Source: VXYL01 sp965203685 (GTDB lineage Bacteria > Pseudomonadota > Gammaproteobacteria > Pseudomonadales > Azotimanducaceae). Taken from it: DNA of 64,000 nucleotides. The translations under genes and the position numbers were made by a program. The notes below the pieces were generated by a model that did not search any database, was not told where the DNA came from, and was given only the letters and a program-made list of their open reading frames with translations. Positions 1-8,545 of the stretch are shown piece by piece (the stretch's first letter is position 1; each line of letters opens with the position of its first letter). The DNA lies in assembly GCA_965203685.1 (NCBI GenBank), contig OZ241908.1, forward strand, positions 1,612,001 through 1,676,000, in the 5' to 3' direction.

Positions 1-1059
1 CGCGCGCGCTCGTGGCCGGCGTTGACCGATTGGCGAACAGCACGGCGCCGTCGCGGCTCGCCGGTCGGTGGCCGATCTCCGTTCGCGTCGTGTTTTCGAC
101 GTCGGCGCGAGCGCCCGGAGATGCGCGACTTCCGGGTCGGCGAGCGGCGCGGCAGCGGGTCGGGCCCGACGCCGCGCCGTGGCTGGAACGAGCCGGTCGC
201 GGCAGATTGCGCTCGTTCGGCCGGTCCCGCGGTGGACTGCGTGAGGACGCCTTGGACGCCGCGTCCGCGAACGCGGGACGGGTGCCTGGCGACGGGTCTG
301 TTGCGGCCGAGGAGAAGATGCTCCGTGGCCGGCGACCCTGGGAGTGCCTCGACAGCGGCGTCCTTGGCGACTTGGCGGTAGATCGCAACGACAGGGCATG
401 GTCGGCTTGGCAGGTTCGCCTCTTCGATCGCCTCGGGCCGGTACCCCGGGCGTGACGGCAGGCTCGACCAGCCGGCCGGCGACGGTCGGCAGCGGCGGAA
501 CGCGTCCCGCCAGCGATCGAGTTGGCGGTGCGGATCGAGTTCGGCGCGCCGGTAGCTGGCGTCGTCGGCGAGGTTCCTCGTGGAGCCACGTTGACGTGTT
601 TTCGACCTTGCCGGCGCAGACGGATGCGAGCTGCCGCGTGTCAGTGCGTGGGTCGTTGGCCGGGCGACGTGCTGGCCGGCGTGGCGCGTACGGATTTGCC
701 GACCGGTGTACGTGTCGTCCTGTTGAAGACCCTTGCGCGTAGGGTGCAGAGTGGCTGTCGGAGTCCGCGCCGCATGCTTCGGCCCGGGCTTGCATCGGAC
801 GCGGCTGGCGCGGCGCGTTCTCCGAGTCAGGGCATGGCCCGCGCCGCTTCGCCGAGCGGAGCATGTCCGGATGGCCATGCCGATCCATGATCGTCGGCAG
901 GTCGCTGAGCGGAAACGCCGCGAGCGCGAGTCCGTGCGCGCGCGCATGGCAACGGGTGCCGGCGACCGCCTCCGGCATCGGGTGTCGAGTGTGCGCGTGC
1001 CGTCGAAGTGCGCCTCGAGCTTGCGGTCGCGGTCGGCCCCAGGACCGTTGGCAGCTTCG
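1..1059. other. No recognisable gene (left edge)
   Basis: Open frames exist on both strands, as expected at this GC content, but none has a convincing ribosome site, a recognisable domain or a sustained third-position GC pattern. It may be decayed sequence beyond the stop of the membrane-protein gene that begins at 1060 on the minus strand. Confidence 0.4.
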
Positions 1060-1422
1060 TTACGCCTTGGCGGCACCGCCCCACGTGTCGACGTAGTCCC
1101 GGAGCTTGCGTTTCAGGGAGCGCGAGAGGAGCGGGTAGCCGTCGACGGTCTCCTTGATGTCGTCGTCCGTCTTGCCCTGGGCCCTGAGGCGGTCGAGAAC
1201 GCCCCTGAAGACCGCTTCGAAGCCGTACCGCGCCAGCGCTTTGCTGATCAGCGCCAGCACGACGATGCCGGCGATCCCGCCGAGCATGCCGAACGGGCCG
1301 CCGAGCAGCGCGAGCCCGGCCGTGATGGCCGCGGCGCCCGAGTATCCGCTGACGCCCATCGCGACGACCAGGACCAGCCCCGGTACGCCGAGCGCGGCGA
1401 TCTTGTCAAGAAATGCATCCAC
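1060..1422 (-). CDS. Small two-helix membrane protein
   Basis: A 120-residue protein of unknown function. The GTG at 1422 is preferred over an upstream ATG because AAGGAG lies 7-8 nt before it. Residues about 8-60 are strongly hydrophobic and glycine/alanine rich, including a GGPFGMLGGI turn between two predicted membrane helices. The C-terminal half is charged and basic and should be cytosolic. I recognise the overall pattern (hydrophobic hairpin with a GGPFGMLGG-like turn and a soluble tail) from uncharacterised bacterial proteins but cannot name a family. It is divergent from the IF2N-HEPN gene across an AT-rich 125-bp gap, so the two may be regulated together. Confidence 0.75.
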   Translation of the reverse strand: MDAFLDKIAALGVPGLVLVVAMGVSGYSGAAAITAGLALLGGPFGMLGGIAGIVVLALISKALARYGFEAVFRGVLDRLRAQGKTDDDIKETVDGYPLLSRSLKRKLRDYVDTWGGAAKA

Positions 1423-1483
1423 AACGTGTCTCCTTCGATTCGCAGCAGTCAAGGCCATCTATTGTTCAACGCAGTACGATATA

Positions 1484-1513
1484 TTGCAAGCCTTAGTATT
1501 CTTGCGCTAGAGT
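1484..1513 (+). promoter_or_regulatory. Promoter of the IF2N-HEPN gene
   Basis: TTGCAA at about 1484-1489 lies 18 nt upstream of TAGAGT at 1508-1513, the same -10 form used by the hairpin-leader genes later in the window. The spacer is AT-rich compared with its surroundings. The GTG start at 1548 follows about 35 nt downstream. Confidence 0.5.
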
Positions 1514-1547
1514 GGCGGTTCCAAACAGCCCGAGGAGCACGCGAACC

Positions 1548-2324
1548 GTGGTCGATGTCACTGTCATGCAGCTTGCCAACACCCTCAAGATGGGGTCGGC
1601 CCGACTGCTCGAAGCCATGCGTCAGGCCGGCTTGCCGCACGAGCGCGACGACGAAGTCGTCTCGGACCGGCAGAAGGTGCAGTTCCTGGACTTCGTCCAG
1701 AGCGGCCGGAGGGCCGCAGGCGCACCGGAGGAGCGACGCGCAGTCACGATCCGTCGCAGAGACGTCAGCACGCACCGCGCGGGCGGGCGCCCGCGCGGTG
1801 CACCCGCGGTGGAGACGCGACGCAAGAGGATCTTCGTGCGCCGCACGGCCGGGGCGACGGAGTCGCCGGGCGCGACATCGGTTGCCGCCCGGTCGGAACC
1901 CGATGCGGGGGCGCCGGTCGGAGACGCCCCGCCGGAGCCCCCGAGCCCAGGCCCGGAGCAGGGCCGTCGACTCCTCGACGGTGGCCTCGAAATCCTGCGC
2001 CGCGCGCTGGAACGCAGATGCGAGGCGTGCGACGGCGGCGACCTGGCGAGCATGCTCCGACGGCTGATCACGGGATTCCCGCAGTTGGGGGCGCCACCCG
2101 ACGTGCTGACGCTGCTCCATGCGGCCCGGGACGCCCGGAACGCGCTGTCCCACTACCGGCCCGAACGCCTCGGACGGGGGCGCGCACTCTTCTATCTGTC
2201 GGCGATTCGCCTGCTTCTGGTGGCGCTCGACATGGAGGAGGCCGCCGAGGTGGACCGCCTCTACCGGCAGCAACTCGACGCCGAAGCCGCCGAAGCGAAC
2301 GGTGAGACGGAGGCGTCGAGGTGA
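1548..2324 (+). CDS. IF2N-like domain fused to a HEPN domain
   Basis: A 258-residue protein. Residues about 1-45 match the translation initiation factor 2 N-terminal module (VTVMQLANTLKMG, then LLEAMRQAGL and a VSDRQK turn). The middle, about 50-145, is low-complexity, basic then proline-rich linker. The C-terminal 110 residues are helical and contain ARDARNALSHY, an R-x4-H motif typical of HEPN ribonucleases and HEPN toxin-like proteins. GTG at 1548 is chosen because GAGGAG lies 11 nt upstream and it starts exactly at the IF2N fold; an earlier GTG at 1512 overlaps the -10 box. The fusion suggests RNase activity directed to ribosomes or initiation complexes, which is inference. It could instead be a non-catalytic HEPN adaptor. 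Confidence 0.7.
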   Translation: MVDVTVMQLANTLKMGSARLLEAMRQAGLPHERDDEVVSDRQKVQFLDFVQSGRRAAGAPEERRAVTIRRRDVSTHRAGGRPRGAPAVETRRKRIFVRRTAGATESPGATSVAARSEPDAGAPVGDAPPEPPSPGPEQGRRLLDGGLEILRRALERRCEACDGGDLASMLRRLITGFPQLGAPPDVLTLLHAARDARNALSHYRPERLGRGRALFYLSAIRLLLVALDMEEAAEVDRLYRQQLDAEAAEANGETEASR

Positions 2325-2652
2325 CGTGTTGGGCTGATTGCACGGCGAGGACGGCGTCCGACCTGCGCAGGGACGTATCCGTGAGACGGTTCTCGCAGCC
2401 CGACGGGGCACGGGACGCACGGCCGCTGTCGGCGCGTGGGTTGCGGACCCGACCGGTGCGTGGCATCGCCCCCGCGTCGCGGCGGGGCCGGTTGGGAACA
2501 CGCAAGTCGGAACTCGGCTTCAGGGGTTGTCGATCGATGATCGGGTGACGGTTGCCCGCGCGGGCTTGCGCTTCGACGGGCGCCGCGCGAGTCCGCCGGC
2601 AACGGAGGCGGCAGGCAGAGTCGGGGCGCCGGTCGATGAGGAGGCGAACGAA
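2325..2652. other. Intergenic region
   Basis: The frame of the next gene stays open through this stretch, but the translation is basic and low quality until ATG 2653, which has a clear GAGGAGG site. I see no separate gene and no convincing promoter. Confidence 0.4.
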
Positions 2653-4425
2653 ATGGCGAAGACGAACACGACCTTCCGCGCGGGGGAGGAGGAACTCGAG
2701 GCGCTCGCGGTCATGCAGCAGGCGCTGTCGCGGGCCGTGGAGACCGGCACGGGGCCGGCGCGCCGGGCGATGCCGCAGGGCGCGATCATCAGGCTGGCCA
2801 TCCTCGCCCAGTACCAGGGCTTCCGCGACGGACGCGACCAAGGGGCGCGCGACAAGGCGGCGGGGCGATCCCGACGGCGGGGCATGGGGCGCGAGCTCGA
2901 CTTCCGCGCGCTGGGGTACTGGATCGGGTTCGGAGAGGACGTGCCGTCCTACCGGCGGGGCAAGGCCGAGGGGGAGGATGCGCGCCGGGAAGGACGGGAG
3001 CTCGAACTGCCGGCGCTGACGCGCGAGTCCGACGAGTACCAGCACGGGCTGGTGGACGGCGCGCGCGGCGGATTCCTGCAAGGTCTCGCGGACGGCCGGG
3101 CTGCGCGCCGGGCTGGTCTGGCGGACGAGTCTCCGAAGGAGGATCCCGCCGCGTGGGGCCACTACGGCATCGGCTACCGGGCCGGACGGCTCGCGGGGGA
3201 TCCGGACTACGCGCGCGGCGTCGAGGAGGGCCGGAGCGCGTTCGAGGCCGGGACGGCCCGCGGCACGTTCGAGGACGAGAACCCGCGGCCGGCCCGCGGC
3301 GACCGGAACCGCCGGGCGGAGGGCCGACGCGACGGCTACTTCGGGTTCGCGAGGGCCGGGCTCTTGGAGGGCGAGGCCGACCGGGACAACGGCCGGCACA
3401 CCCCGCCCGACGGCCGGTCAGCGTTCACGGCCTACGCCTTCGGGTACCGGACGGCCGGCCGCTGCCCCGGGATCGAAACGGCGGTGGACAACGAGTTCGC
3501 GGAGTGGTCGGCGGGCCGCGACATGGGACGGCGGGACAGGGAGCTGGGCCTGCCCGACGGTGCGCCCGCCGACGATCGAAGCCCGTTCGCCTCCGGCTAC
3601 CGCTACGGGCACGCCGGGGAGCAGCGGGTCTTCAGGCAAGGCATGCGCTGGGACCCGGGGGCGGACTGCGCCGAGACGTCCGCCGAGGCGTTGGCCGAGG
3701 CGTCCGCGGAGACGTCCGCCGAGACGTCCGTCGTCGCGCCCGAGGACGAGGGCCCGTTCGCCGTCGGCAGTCGCACGACGGCGCGGCCGATTCTCGACCT
3801 GGTGACCAAGGTGTTCGTCGTCGACCCGTTGGAACGGGCGCTCGACCGCGCGGCGCGGCAGGACGCCGCGGACGGGCCGGCGGGCGAAGGCGCCCGCGCG
3901 GGAACGAACGCCACGCTGCCCATCCAGCTCGACCCCGCGGGCCACGCGTTCCGTCGACGGCTCGTGGAGACCGGGGAGGCGTGGTTGACGACGCACTACG
4001 AGGACGGCGGCGTCGACGTGCGGCGCTGGGACGCCTCGCGGATGACGCTCGAGTCGAACGTCGTCGCCAACCTGCGCAGCCGGCCGGACCATCGCAATCC
4101 ACGCTGGCGGGAGCTCGGCATCGCCAAGGTGGTGGTGACGGTCGACGCGGTCTTCGCACTGGTGCTGGAGGCGTCGTACTGCGCCGAGGGGTTCTTCGAC
4201 GTGCCCGCGGAGTACGACCGGCACGCGGGCGACGCCGGCGCGGTGGAGCTGACGCTCGGTGGGGGGTCGCACGTCGCGGGGCGCATCGATCGAAGCGCGA
4301 ACGCCGACGGAACGGCTCGCGTCTTCGGCGGAGCGGAACTCCGCGATTGGTTCCAACGGGGGCATGTGCAGGGGGACGGCGTGCTCGTCCGCTTTCGTTC
4401 GCCGGGGCGCATCGAAATCGGATGA
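2653..4425 (+). CDS. Large GX3-repeat protein of unknown function
   Basis: A 590-residue acidic protein. ATG 2653 follows GAGGAGG at a normal distance. Residues about 50-340 carry many glycines spaced every fourth residue in units such as YQGFRDGRDQGARDKAAG and GYRAGRLAGDPDYARGVEEG, resembling the deca-GX3 pattern of Yae1-like helical repeats. Residues about 340-365 are an AETSAE-type repeat made by a 12-nt DNA repeat. The last 200 residues look globular, with a WLTTHYEDGGVDVRRWD stretch, and are unrelated to the repeats. No catalytic motif was found. It is followed by a small zinc-ribbon gene 55 nt downstream, possibly in the same transcript. The function is not inferred. Confidence 0.7.
   Translation: MAKTNTTFRAGEEELEALAVMQQALSRAVETGTGPARRAMPQGAIIRLAILAQYQGFRDGRDQGARDKAAGRSRRRGMGRELDFRALGYWIGFGEDVPSYRRGKAEGEDARREGRELELPALTRESDEYQHGLVDGARGGFLQGLADGRAARRAGLADESPKEDPAAWGHYGIGYRAGRLAGDPDYARGVEEGRSAFEAGTARGTFEDENPRPARGDRNRRAEGRRDGYFGFARAGLLEGEADRDNGRHTPPDGRSAFTAYAFGYRTAGRCPGIETAVDNEFAEWSAGRDMGRRDRELGLPDGAPADDRSPFASGYRYGHAGEQRVFRQGMRWDPGADCAETSAEALAEASAETSAETSVVAPEDEGPFAVGSRTTARPILDLVTKVFVVDPLERALDRAARQDAADGPAGEGARAGTNATLPIQLDPAGHAFRRRLVETGEAWLTTHYEDGGVDVRRWDASRMTLESNVVANLRSRPDHRNPRWRELGIAKVVVTVDAVFALVLEASYCAEGFFDVPAEYDRHAGDAGAVELTLGGGSHVAGRIDRSANADGTARVFGGAELRDWFQRGHVQGDGVLVRFRSPGRIEIG
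3668..3732 (+). repeat. 12-nt tandem repeat within coding sequence
   Basis: About five imperfect copies of GCCGAGACGTCC encode alternating AETS/AEAS units in the GX3-repeat protein. The unit is in frame, so copy-number changes would alter linker length only. Confidence 0.7.
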
Positions 4426-4480
4426 GCCGAACCGCACGCGCGGCGGGTCCGCCCCTTGGACCTGCGATGGAGGACGATCC

Positions 4481-4822
4481 ATGACCGACCCCGCCCACAT
4501 GCGCCGACGCCACGAGCATGCCCGGACGATGAAGGCCGGGCGCGACGGACCGCCGGCCGAGGAACGCAGGCAGGCGAAGTGCAGATCGCACAGATGGGAG
4601 ACGCCCGAGGTCGGTGACGACGACCTCGTCTGCGCAGCGTGCGGCCGGCGGCTTTCGTTCTATCGCGACATCACCCCCAGGATGTGCGGTTCGATCCTCA
4701 TGGCCTACACGCGCCAGCACGGACAGGTCCGCGGCGCGCAGTTCCTCCGGGCGTTCCATGAAGCGGCTCACGATGCGTGCGAAAGGGCACGTGCCCGGCC
4801 GAGGCGAAGGCTGGAGGCGTAG
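4481..4822 (+). CDS. Small zinc-ribbon-like protein
   Basis: A 113-residue basic protein. ATG 4481 has GATGGAGG upstream. Cysteines around residues 30-55, including CAACGR, together with nearby histidines could form one zinc ribbon. The C-terminal half is a helix rich in arginine and alanine. It follows the GX3-repeat gene by 55 nt, so co-transcription is likely. I do not recognise the family. Confidence 0.6.
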   Translation: MTDPAHMRRRHEHARTMKAGRDGPPAEERRQAKCRSHRWETPEVGDDDLVCAACGRRLSFYRDITPRMCGSILMAYTRQHGQVRGAQFLRAFHEAAHDACERARARPRRRLEA

Positions 4823-5547
4823 AGGCAGCGGGAGCAGGCTAGTTCGTCGCGTCGTCTGCCGGAGGTCGACCGGGGGGCCTGACCGCGAGCACGCCGGCGG
4901 ACGGCCTGCAGCGCGTTCTCGCCGGTCGTCGGAGACCGCTTGGTGGTGCGGGCGCCGTGACCGGCCGGGAGGGTGCCGCAATGGTCGCCGGCGATGTCGG
5001 CGGAATGCGCGGCGTCGATCGGACCATGCGGTGGGTACGGTGGCATCGATTCGGCCGGCCGGCGACGGCCATGCCAAGGCGGTTCTGGCACGCAGTTCCC
5101 GAGACTCGTGCGCCCGGTGTCGGCGCCGGAAAGCACGCTTCCGGGTCGACCGCCACCTATGGTCGGCGGTGCCTCGGCGCGGCCATGGCGCCAGTCTCCT
5201 TGCGTGCCTTTGACGAAGCGGACCTGTCTCGCGTGGAGCCGGTCGGTGTCGACCCGCCAGCCGGCGTCCGTCCAGCCGAGCGTCTGTGCGGGGCCGGTCG
5301 GTGGTGGGCCGTCGTCCGAACACCACTCCCGGCACGTGGTCGCGGACTGCGGCAGCGGCGCCTCGATCATCGCCTCTATGGCGTCGAACGTGAGAACGCC
5401 GTGCCCCTAGGTGCGGGCGTTGCGCGCCGCGGCGTGGCTGACCGCACTGCTACTTGGTGGGCCGCTCGGCCGAACGTGTGAGCGGGAAGGCCCTCCAGCT
5501 GGGGTCTTCGACCGGCGGGTGTGTCGCCGCGGTGTCCGCGCGCGGCG
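4823..5547. other. Intergenic region, possible gene remnant
   Basis: A minus-strand frame starting at 5370 shows good codon bias for about 45 codons and then loses it, which could be the remains of a gene. No intact gene, promoter or RNA structure was identified. Both neighbouring genes end towards this gap. Confidence 0.35.
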
Positions 5548-6813
5548 CTAGGCGGAACGACGTCTTTGGGAGTCGCCGATCTCGTTCTCGATCACCCTCG
5601 AACTGACCCCGAAATGCCCGGCGATCTCGTCGACGTCCCGGTCGTCGCGCCACATGCAGAGGACGGCGTCGGACGGGGCCGTGAACTCGGCGGCGAAGGC
5701 CCGGCCCACCGCCTGGCGTTCGGCGTGGTGGAGGTCGTTGATCGGGGCGCGACGGGTGCGGGGGAAGCAGACGGCATCGCCGATGGCCCGTGCGAATGCG
5801 AACTTCTCGGCGGTCTGCGCCCACGCCGCGCGACCGCGGTGGCGGAGGTGGACGTGCACCTGGCCGTCGTCGCGCGCGACGAGGGCAACGAGGCCGGGCG
5901 GGCCTTGTTCGCGCTGGAACCGCTTGGCGCCGAGGCGTTCGGCGACGGACTTCACCGTGACGGCCTCGGTGTCGCCGATGCTCAGGGCGTTCCGGCACGA
6001 GCGCGCGGCCGATTGGCCGCGGCGCCACGGCGGATGCCCGAGGACGAACTTGGCGGCGGGGTCGACCTGGTCGGCGAGGCCCGGCAGGTCCGGGAGGCGG
6101 GAACGCTCGCTCGGGCGCCGGCGGTGCACCCAGTCGACCAGCTTGGCGCGGTCGTCCGCGGTCAGCGGGTCGTGCTGGAGGCCGGCGAGGAACTCGATCA
6201 GGCTTTCGCCCTCGAAGCACTCGGCGGCGGTCTCGATCAGCTCCGCATCGGCCTGGGCGATGGCGTAGGGGTCGGTCCCGAGCGCCCCCGCAGCCTCGCA
6301 GAACGCCCGCTCGCCGGCGTCGGCCAGCGAGCGGCGGACGCGTGCCCACGTGAGGGCGACTTCGGACTCCGCCACGCCGCAGTCGGACATCTTCGCGACG
6401 ACGTCGTCGACGAACGTCGACAGTGCCGCCTCGGCGCTGTCGCGGGCGACGGCCTCGGAGGCGTGGCGGACGAACCAGAGATCGGGGTTCTCCATGGCGG
6501 AGGCGTGGCAGGAGACGAGGAACGCCGAGCCGTTGAACTCCAGCCGGACGTCCGGAAGCGCGAATCCCGTGCGCCACCGGAGGATTCGGTGCGCGACGTC
6601 GCGGGCGCCGAAGATGCGCCACCAGTTGCCAGCGATGCCTTCGGCCAGGTGCACGGCGGGCATGAGAATGCTGCCCGACTCCTGCTTGGCGCGCAGGTCG
6701 TAGAAGGCGGCGACGTTGCGTCCGTCGACGTGGATCGCCAGCTCGCAGAGTGTTGCCCGCTCCTCGGGGCTTGCGTTCTCGCCGCCTTCAACCCACTCTG
6801 CCGAAAACCTCAT
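5548..6813 (-). CDS. ImmA/IrrE-like protein lacking HExxH (copy A)
   Basis: A 421-residue protein. ATG 6813 has GGAGGAGCGAC directly upstream. The N-terminal part contains an NWWRI segment shared with the second copy at 10982-12283. The C-terminal 130 residues have the ImmA/IrrE layout: KFAFARAIGD where active members have FxxAHELGH, followed by ERQAVGRAFAAEFTAP, the usual ER-x-A-x-x-FA-x-x-L-x-P helix, then a short HTH-like end. The zinc-binding histidines and catalytic glutamate are missing, so it is probably a regulator or sensor. ImmA/IrrE proteins commonly cleave repressors in mobile elements, and here a binding role is inferred. No small partner gene is found upstream, unlike copy B. 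Confidence 0.7.
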   Translation of the reverse strand: MRFSAEWVEGGENASPEERATLCELAIHVDGRNVAAFYDLRAKQESGSILMPAVHLAEGIAGNWWRIFGARDVAHRILRWRTGFALPDVRLEFNGSAFLVSCHASAMENPDLWFVRHASEAVARDSAEAALSTFVDDVVAKMSDCGVAESEVALTWARVRRSLADAGERAFCEAAGALGTDPYAIAQADAELIETAAECFEGESLIEFLAGLQHDPLTADDRAKLVDWVHRRRPSERSRLPDLPGLADQVDPAAKFVLGHPPWRRGQSAARSCRNALSIGDTEAVTVKSVAERLGAKRFQREQGPPGLVALVARDDGQVHVHLRHRGRAAWAQTAEKFAFARAIGDAVCFPRTRRAPINDLHHAERQAVGRAFAAEFTAPSDAVLCMWRDDRDVDEIAGHFGVSSRVIENEIGDSQRRRSA

Positions 6814-7112
6814 GTCGCTCCTCCGGGCTGATGGGCCAGCCCTTGTACTGGCCGGACTCCGAGTTCATGCAGGATCCGAACCACTACGACCGCGTCGAAG
6901 ACCGTATGGCACCGACCGACGCGGAGCAGGTTGCACCTCGCGAGACGGAGCTCGCCTAGTGGGGCCGGTTCGCCGGGGGCGGGGGGCGATGTCTCGATCA
7001 AGGTCTCGATTACGGTAGCGGGTGGTGACGCACGGGGCCAGCGAACGACGCGGTCGTGGACGTCGCCGGACCCGGTAGCGCTAGCCAGCTTGTTTTCCAG
7101 TACCGCGGCAGG

Positions 7113-7328
7113 TCATGCGACGGTGTAGGAGCGCACTGGCAACGCCTGCACTTCGAGCGTCGAGAGGTCGAGGCGCGCGGAAGCGCGGTCAATGTCGAAG
7201 CCGACAACGTCCCCGGCGGCGTCGAGGTCGACGTTGAGCCCGTCGGAGACCTCGCGCGTCTCGGCGCCCGGACCCGGCTTGAACTCGACATAGAGGCTGT
7301 CGGTCTCGGCGTAGTAGTGGAGTCTCAT
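7113..7328 (-). CDS. DUF2283 family protein
   Basis: A 71-residue protein matching the DUF2283 pattern: YYAETDSLYVEF, then ETREVSDGLNVDLDAAGDVVGFDI and a final LEV strand. ATG 7328 is chosen because it begins the fold and overlaps closely with the upstream stop (TGA at 7330-7332). The pair with the gene at 7330-7647 is often seen in bacterial genomes as a small two-gene unit resembling a toxin-antitoxin module. A biochemical role is not established, and I would not assign one. Confidence 0.85.
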   Translation of the reverse strand: MRLHYYAETDSLYVEFKPGPGAETREVSDGLNVDLDAAGDVVGFDIDRASARLDLSTLEVQALPVRSYTVA

Positions 7329-7329
7329 G

Positions 7330-7647
7330 TCACTCTTCCTTGTAGCGGCGGTCGAAAAACGCGTTGTGGACGGTCTCGCCATCCTCGAGCGTGACCACGC
7401 GCAGGATACGCGGCGTGCGTTCGCCCGGCATGGTCACGGAGCCCCACCAGCGAACGCGCCCGTCGGGCTGCTGCTCCCGTCGTAGGGGGTTTGCGACGAC
7501 CTGGGCGCACCAGGCCCGGTCGATGTAGGGGCGCTTGCGCAGGACCTGCTCCTCGAAATAGCGCGTGGTCTTCACGTCGATGCTGAAGCTTGCGTCCGTG
7601 GGCTGCTGTACGGCGTGATTGTCTCGCAGTTCGGGGGCAGCCCGCAT
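7330..7647 (-). CDS. DUF2283-partner protein
   Basis: A 105-residue protein. ATG 7647 has GAGGAG 4-5 nt upstream. It contains YFEEQVLRKRPYI and a C-terminal RVVTLEDGETVHNAFFDR block, a pattern I recognise from uncharacterised proteins encoded just before DUF2283 genes. Its size and the one-base spacing to DUF2283 suggest a two-component module with the larger protein as possible toxin. This is inference from gene arrangement. Confidence 0.75.
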   Translation of the reverse strand: MRAAPELRDNHAVQQPTDASFSIDVKTTRYFEEQVLRKRPYIDRAWCAQVVANPLRREQQPDGRVRWWGSVTMPGERTPRILRVVTLEDGETVHNAFFDRRYKEE

Positions 7648-7722
7648 GGACTCCTCGTGCGGGTTGGTTGGCGAGGGGCGGAGTTGAACGGGCGGGTGCG
7701 GGGACCGCCCCGCGCGGTCGGG

Positions 7723-8145
7723 CTAGGCGGCCTTGCGGAAGGTGCCGCTGTCGTAGTCGTAGACCTGCTCGCCGTCGCCGTCGTCGATGAAGATGACGGG
7801 CTTGCGGCCGTCCGGCCAGCGGCGCTGGTGGTAGTAGTTCGTCCCGAGCCAGGCGCGGGTCGGTTCGTCGAGTTCTTCGAGGGAGGGCGCGGCGGCGATG
7901 ACGTCTCCGAGGCAGCTGCGGGAGACGTAGCGGCGTTCGGGGGAGGCGCCGTCCTGGACGTGCAGGGTGACGCCGGCGAAGTAGAGGTCGGCGGGGATCG
8001 CCACGCGTTCGCAGCTCGTCCTGGTCGAGACGGCGCGGACGGTCAGGCCCTTGCGGCTGCGCGGAACCGCGGGCGTGGCGGGATCGGCCGGCGCGGTGCG
8101 CAGGAGGTCGGTCTCGCACATGGCGTTGCGGGGAAGGTTCTTCAT
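7723..8145 (-). CDS. Hypothetical protein
   Basis: A 140-residue protein with no domain I recognise. ATG 8145 follows GGAGAACCGACC. The C-terminal part has VIFIDDGDGEQVYDYDSG, probably a beta hairpin. A Family 2 structured element lies 71 nt upstream of the start, so this is the first gene of the leftward unit after that leader. Confidence 0.7.
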   Translation of the reverse strand: MKNLPRNAMCETDLLRTAPADPATPAVPRSRKGLTVRAVSTRTSCERVAIPADLYFAGVTLHVQDGASPERRYVSRSCLGDVIAAAPSLEELDEPTRAWLGTNYYHQRRWPDGRKPVIFIDDGDGEQVYDYDSGTFRKAA

Positions 8146-8215
8146 GGTCGGTTCTCCGTCTGCTGGTCTGGTGGGCGAAGCCCGTTGCGGACGCAGGCGC
8201 GGCACGCCGCGTCCG

Positions 8216-8269
8216 GCCGTCAAGGCCGGCCGACCGGAGGGAGGCCGCCCGCAGGGCCGCCTTGACGGC
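8216..8269 (-). promoter_or_regulatory. Family 2 three-way-junction element, copy 1
   Basis: GCCGTCAAGGC at 8216-8226 pairs perfectly with GCCTTGACGGC at 8259-8269. Between the arms are GC-rich sequences that can form inner hairpins. It ends 71 nt upstream of the ATG at 8145. On the + strand the right arm is followed 17 nt later by GAGGTT (8285-8290), a box shared by most copies. Confidence 0.75.
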
Positions 8270-8483
8270 GGCGCGGGGAGCCGCGAGGTTGCCGGTCGCG
8301 GGCGTCGTCTCGTCGGGGGGTGCGTCCGCGGGGACCGTGGGGATCGTGCGTTTCAGGATCGACGACGAGGTTGCCGCGGCGGTCGCGGACGTGGGTGGGG
8401 GCCTCGTGCGGCCAGCGGTCGTGCGGAAACGGGCGCGGGCGGTGGGCGGGTGCGTTGTTCGGGATGGTTCGCCTGGTGGTCAT
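8220..8483 (-). CDS. Doubtful small basic ORF
   Basis: An 87-codon frame whose ATG has GAGGAATGAC upstream. The first 45 residues have reasonable codon bias, but the end runs into the Family 2 element and the translation becomes arginine/proline repeats. It may be a short real gene or a chance frame upstream of the structured leader. Confidence 0.3.
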   Translation of the reverse strand: MTTRRTIPNNAPAHRPRPFPHDRWPHEAPTHVRDRRGNLVVDPETHDPHGPRGRTPRRDDARDRQPRGSPRRRQGGPAGGLPPVGRP

Positions 8484-8545
8484 GTCATTCCTCGGGTGCG
8501 GCGGGGTGCGCAAGCAGCGGGCCAGGTGGTCTCGCTTGCGATGGG

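Noticed and set aside
733..2067. Long + strand open frame overlapping the first genes
   Set aside because: It runs antisense and out of frame across two better-supported genes, has a basic low-complexity translation and no ribosome site.
4957..5481. 174-codon + strand ORF in the 4.8-5.5 kb gap
   Set aside because: Poor codon bias, no ribosome site and no motif.
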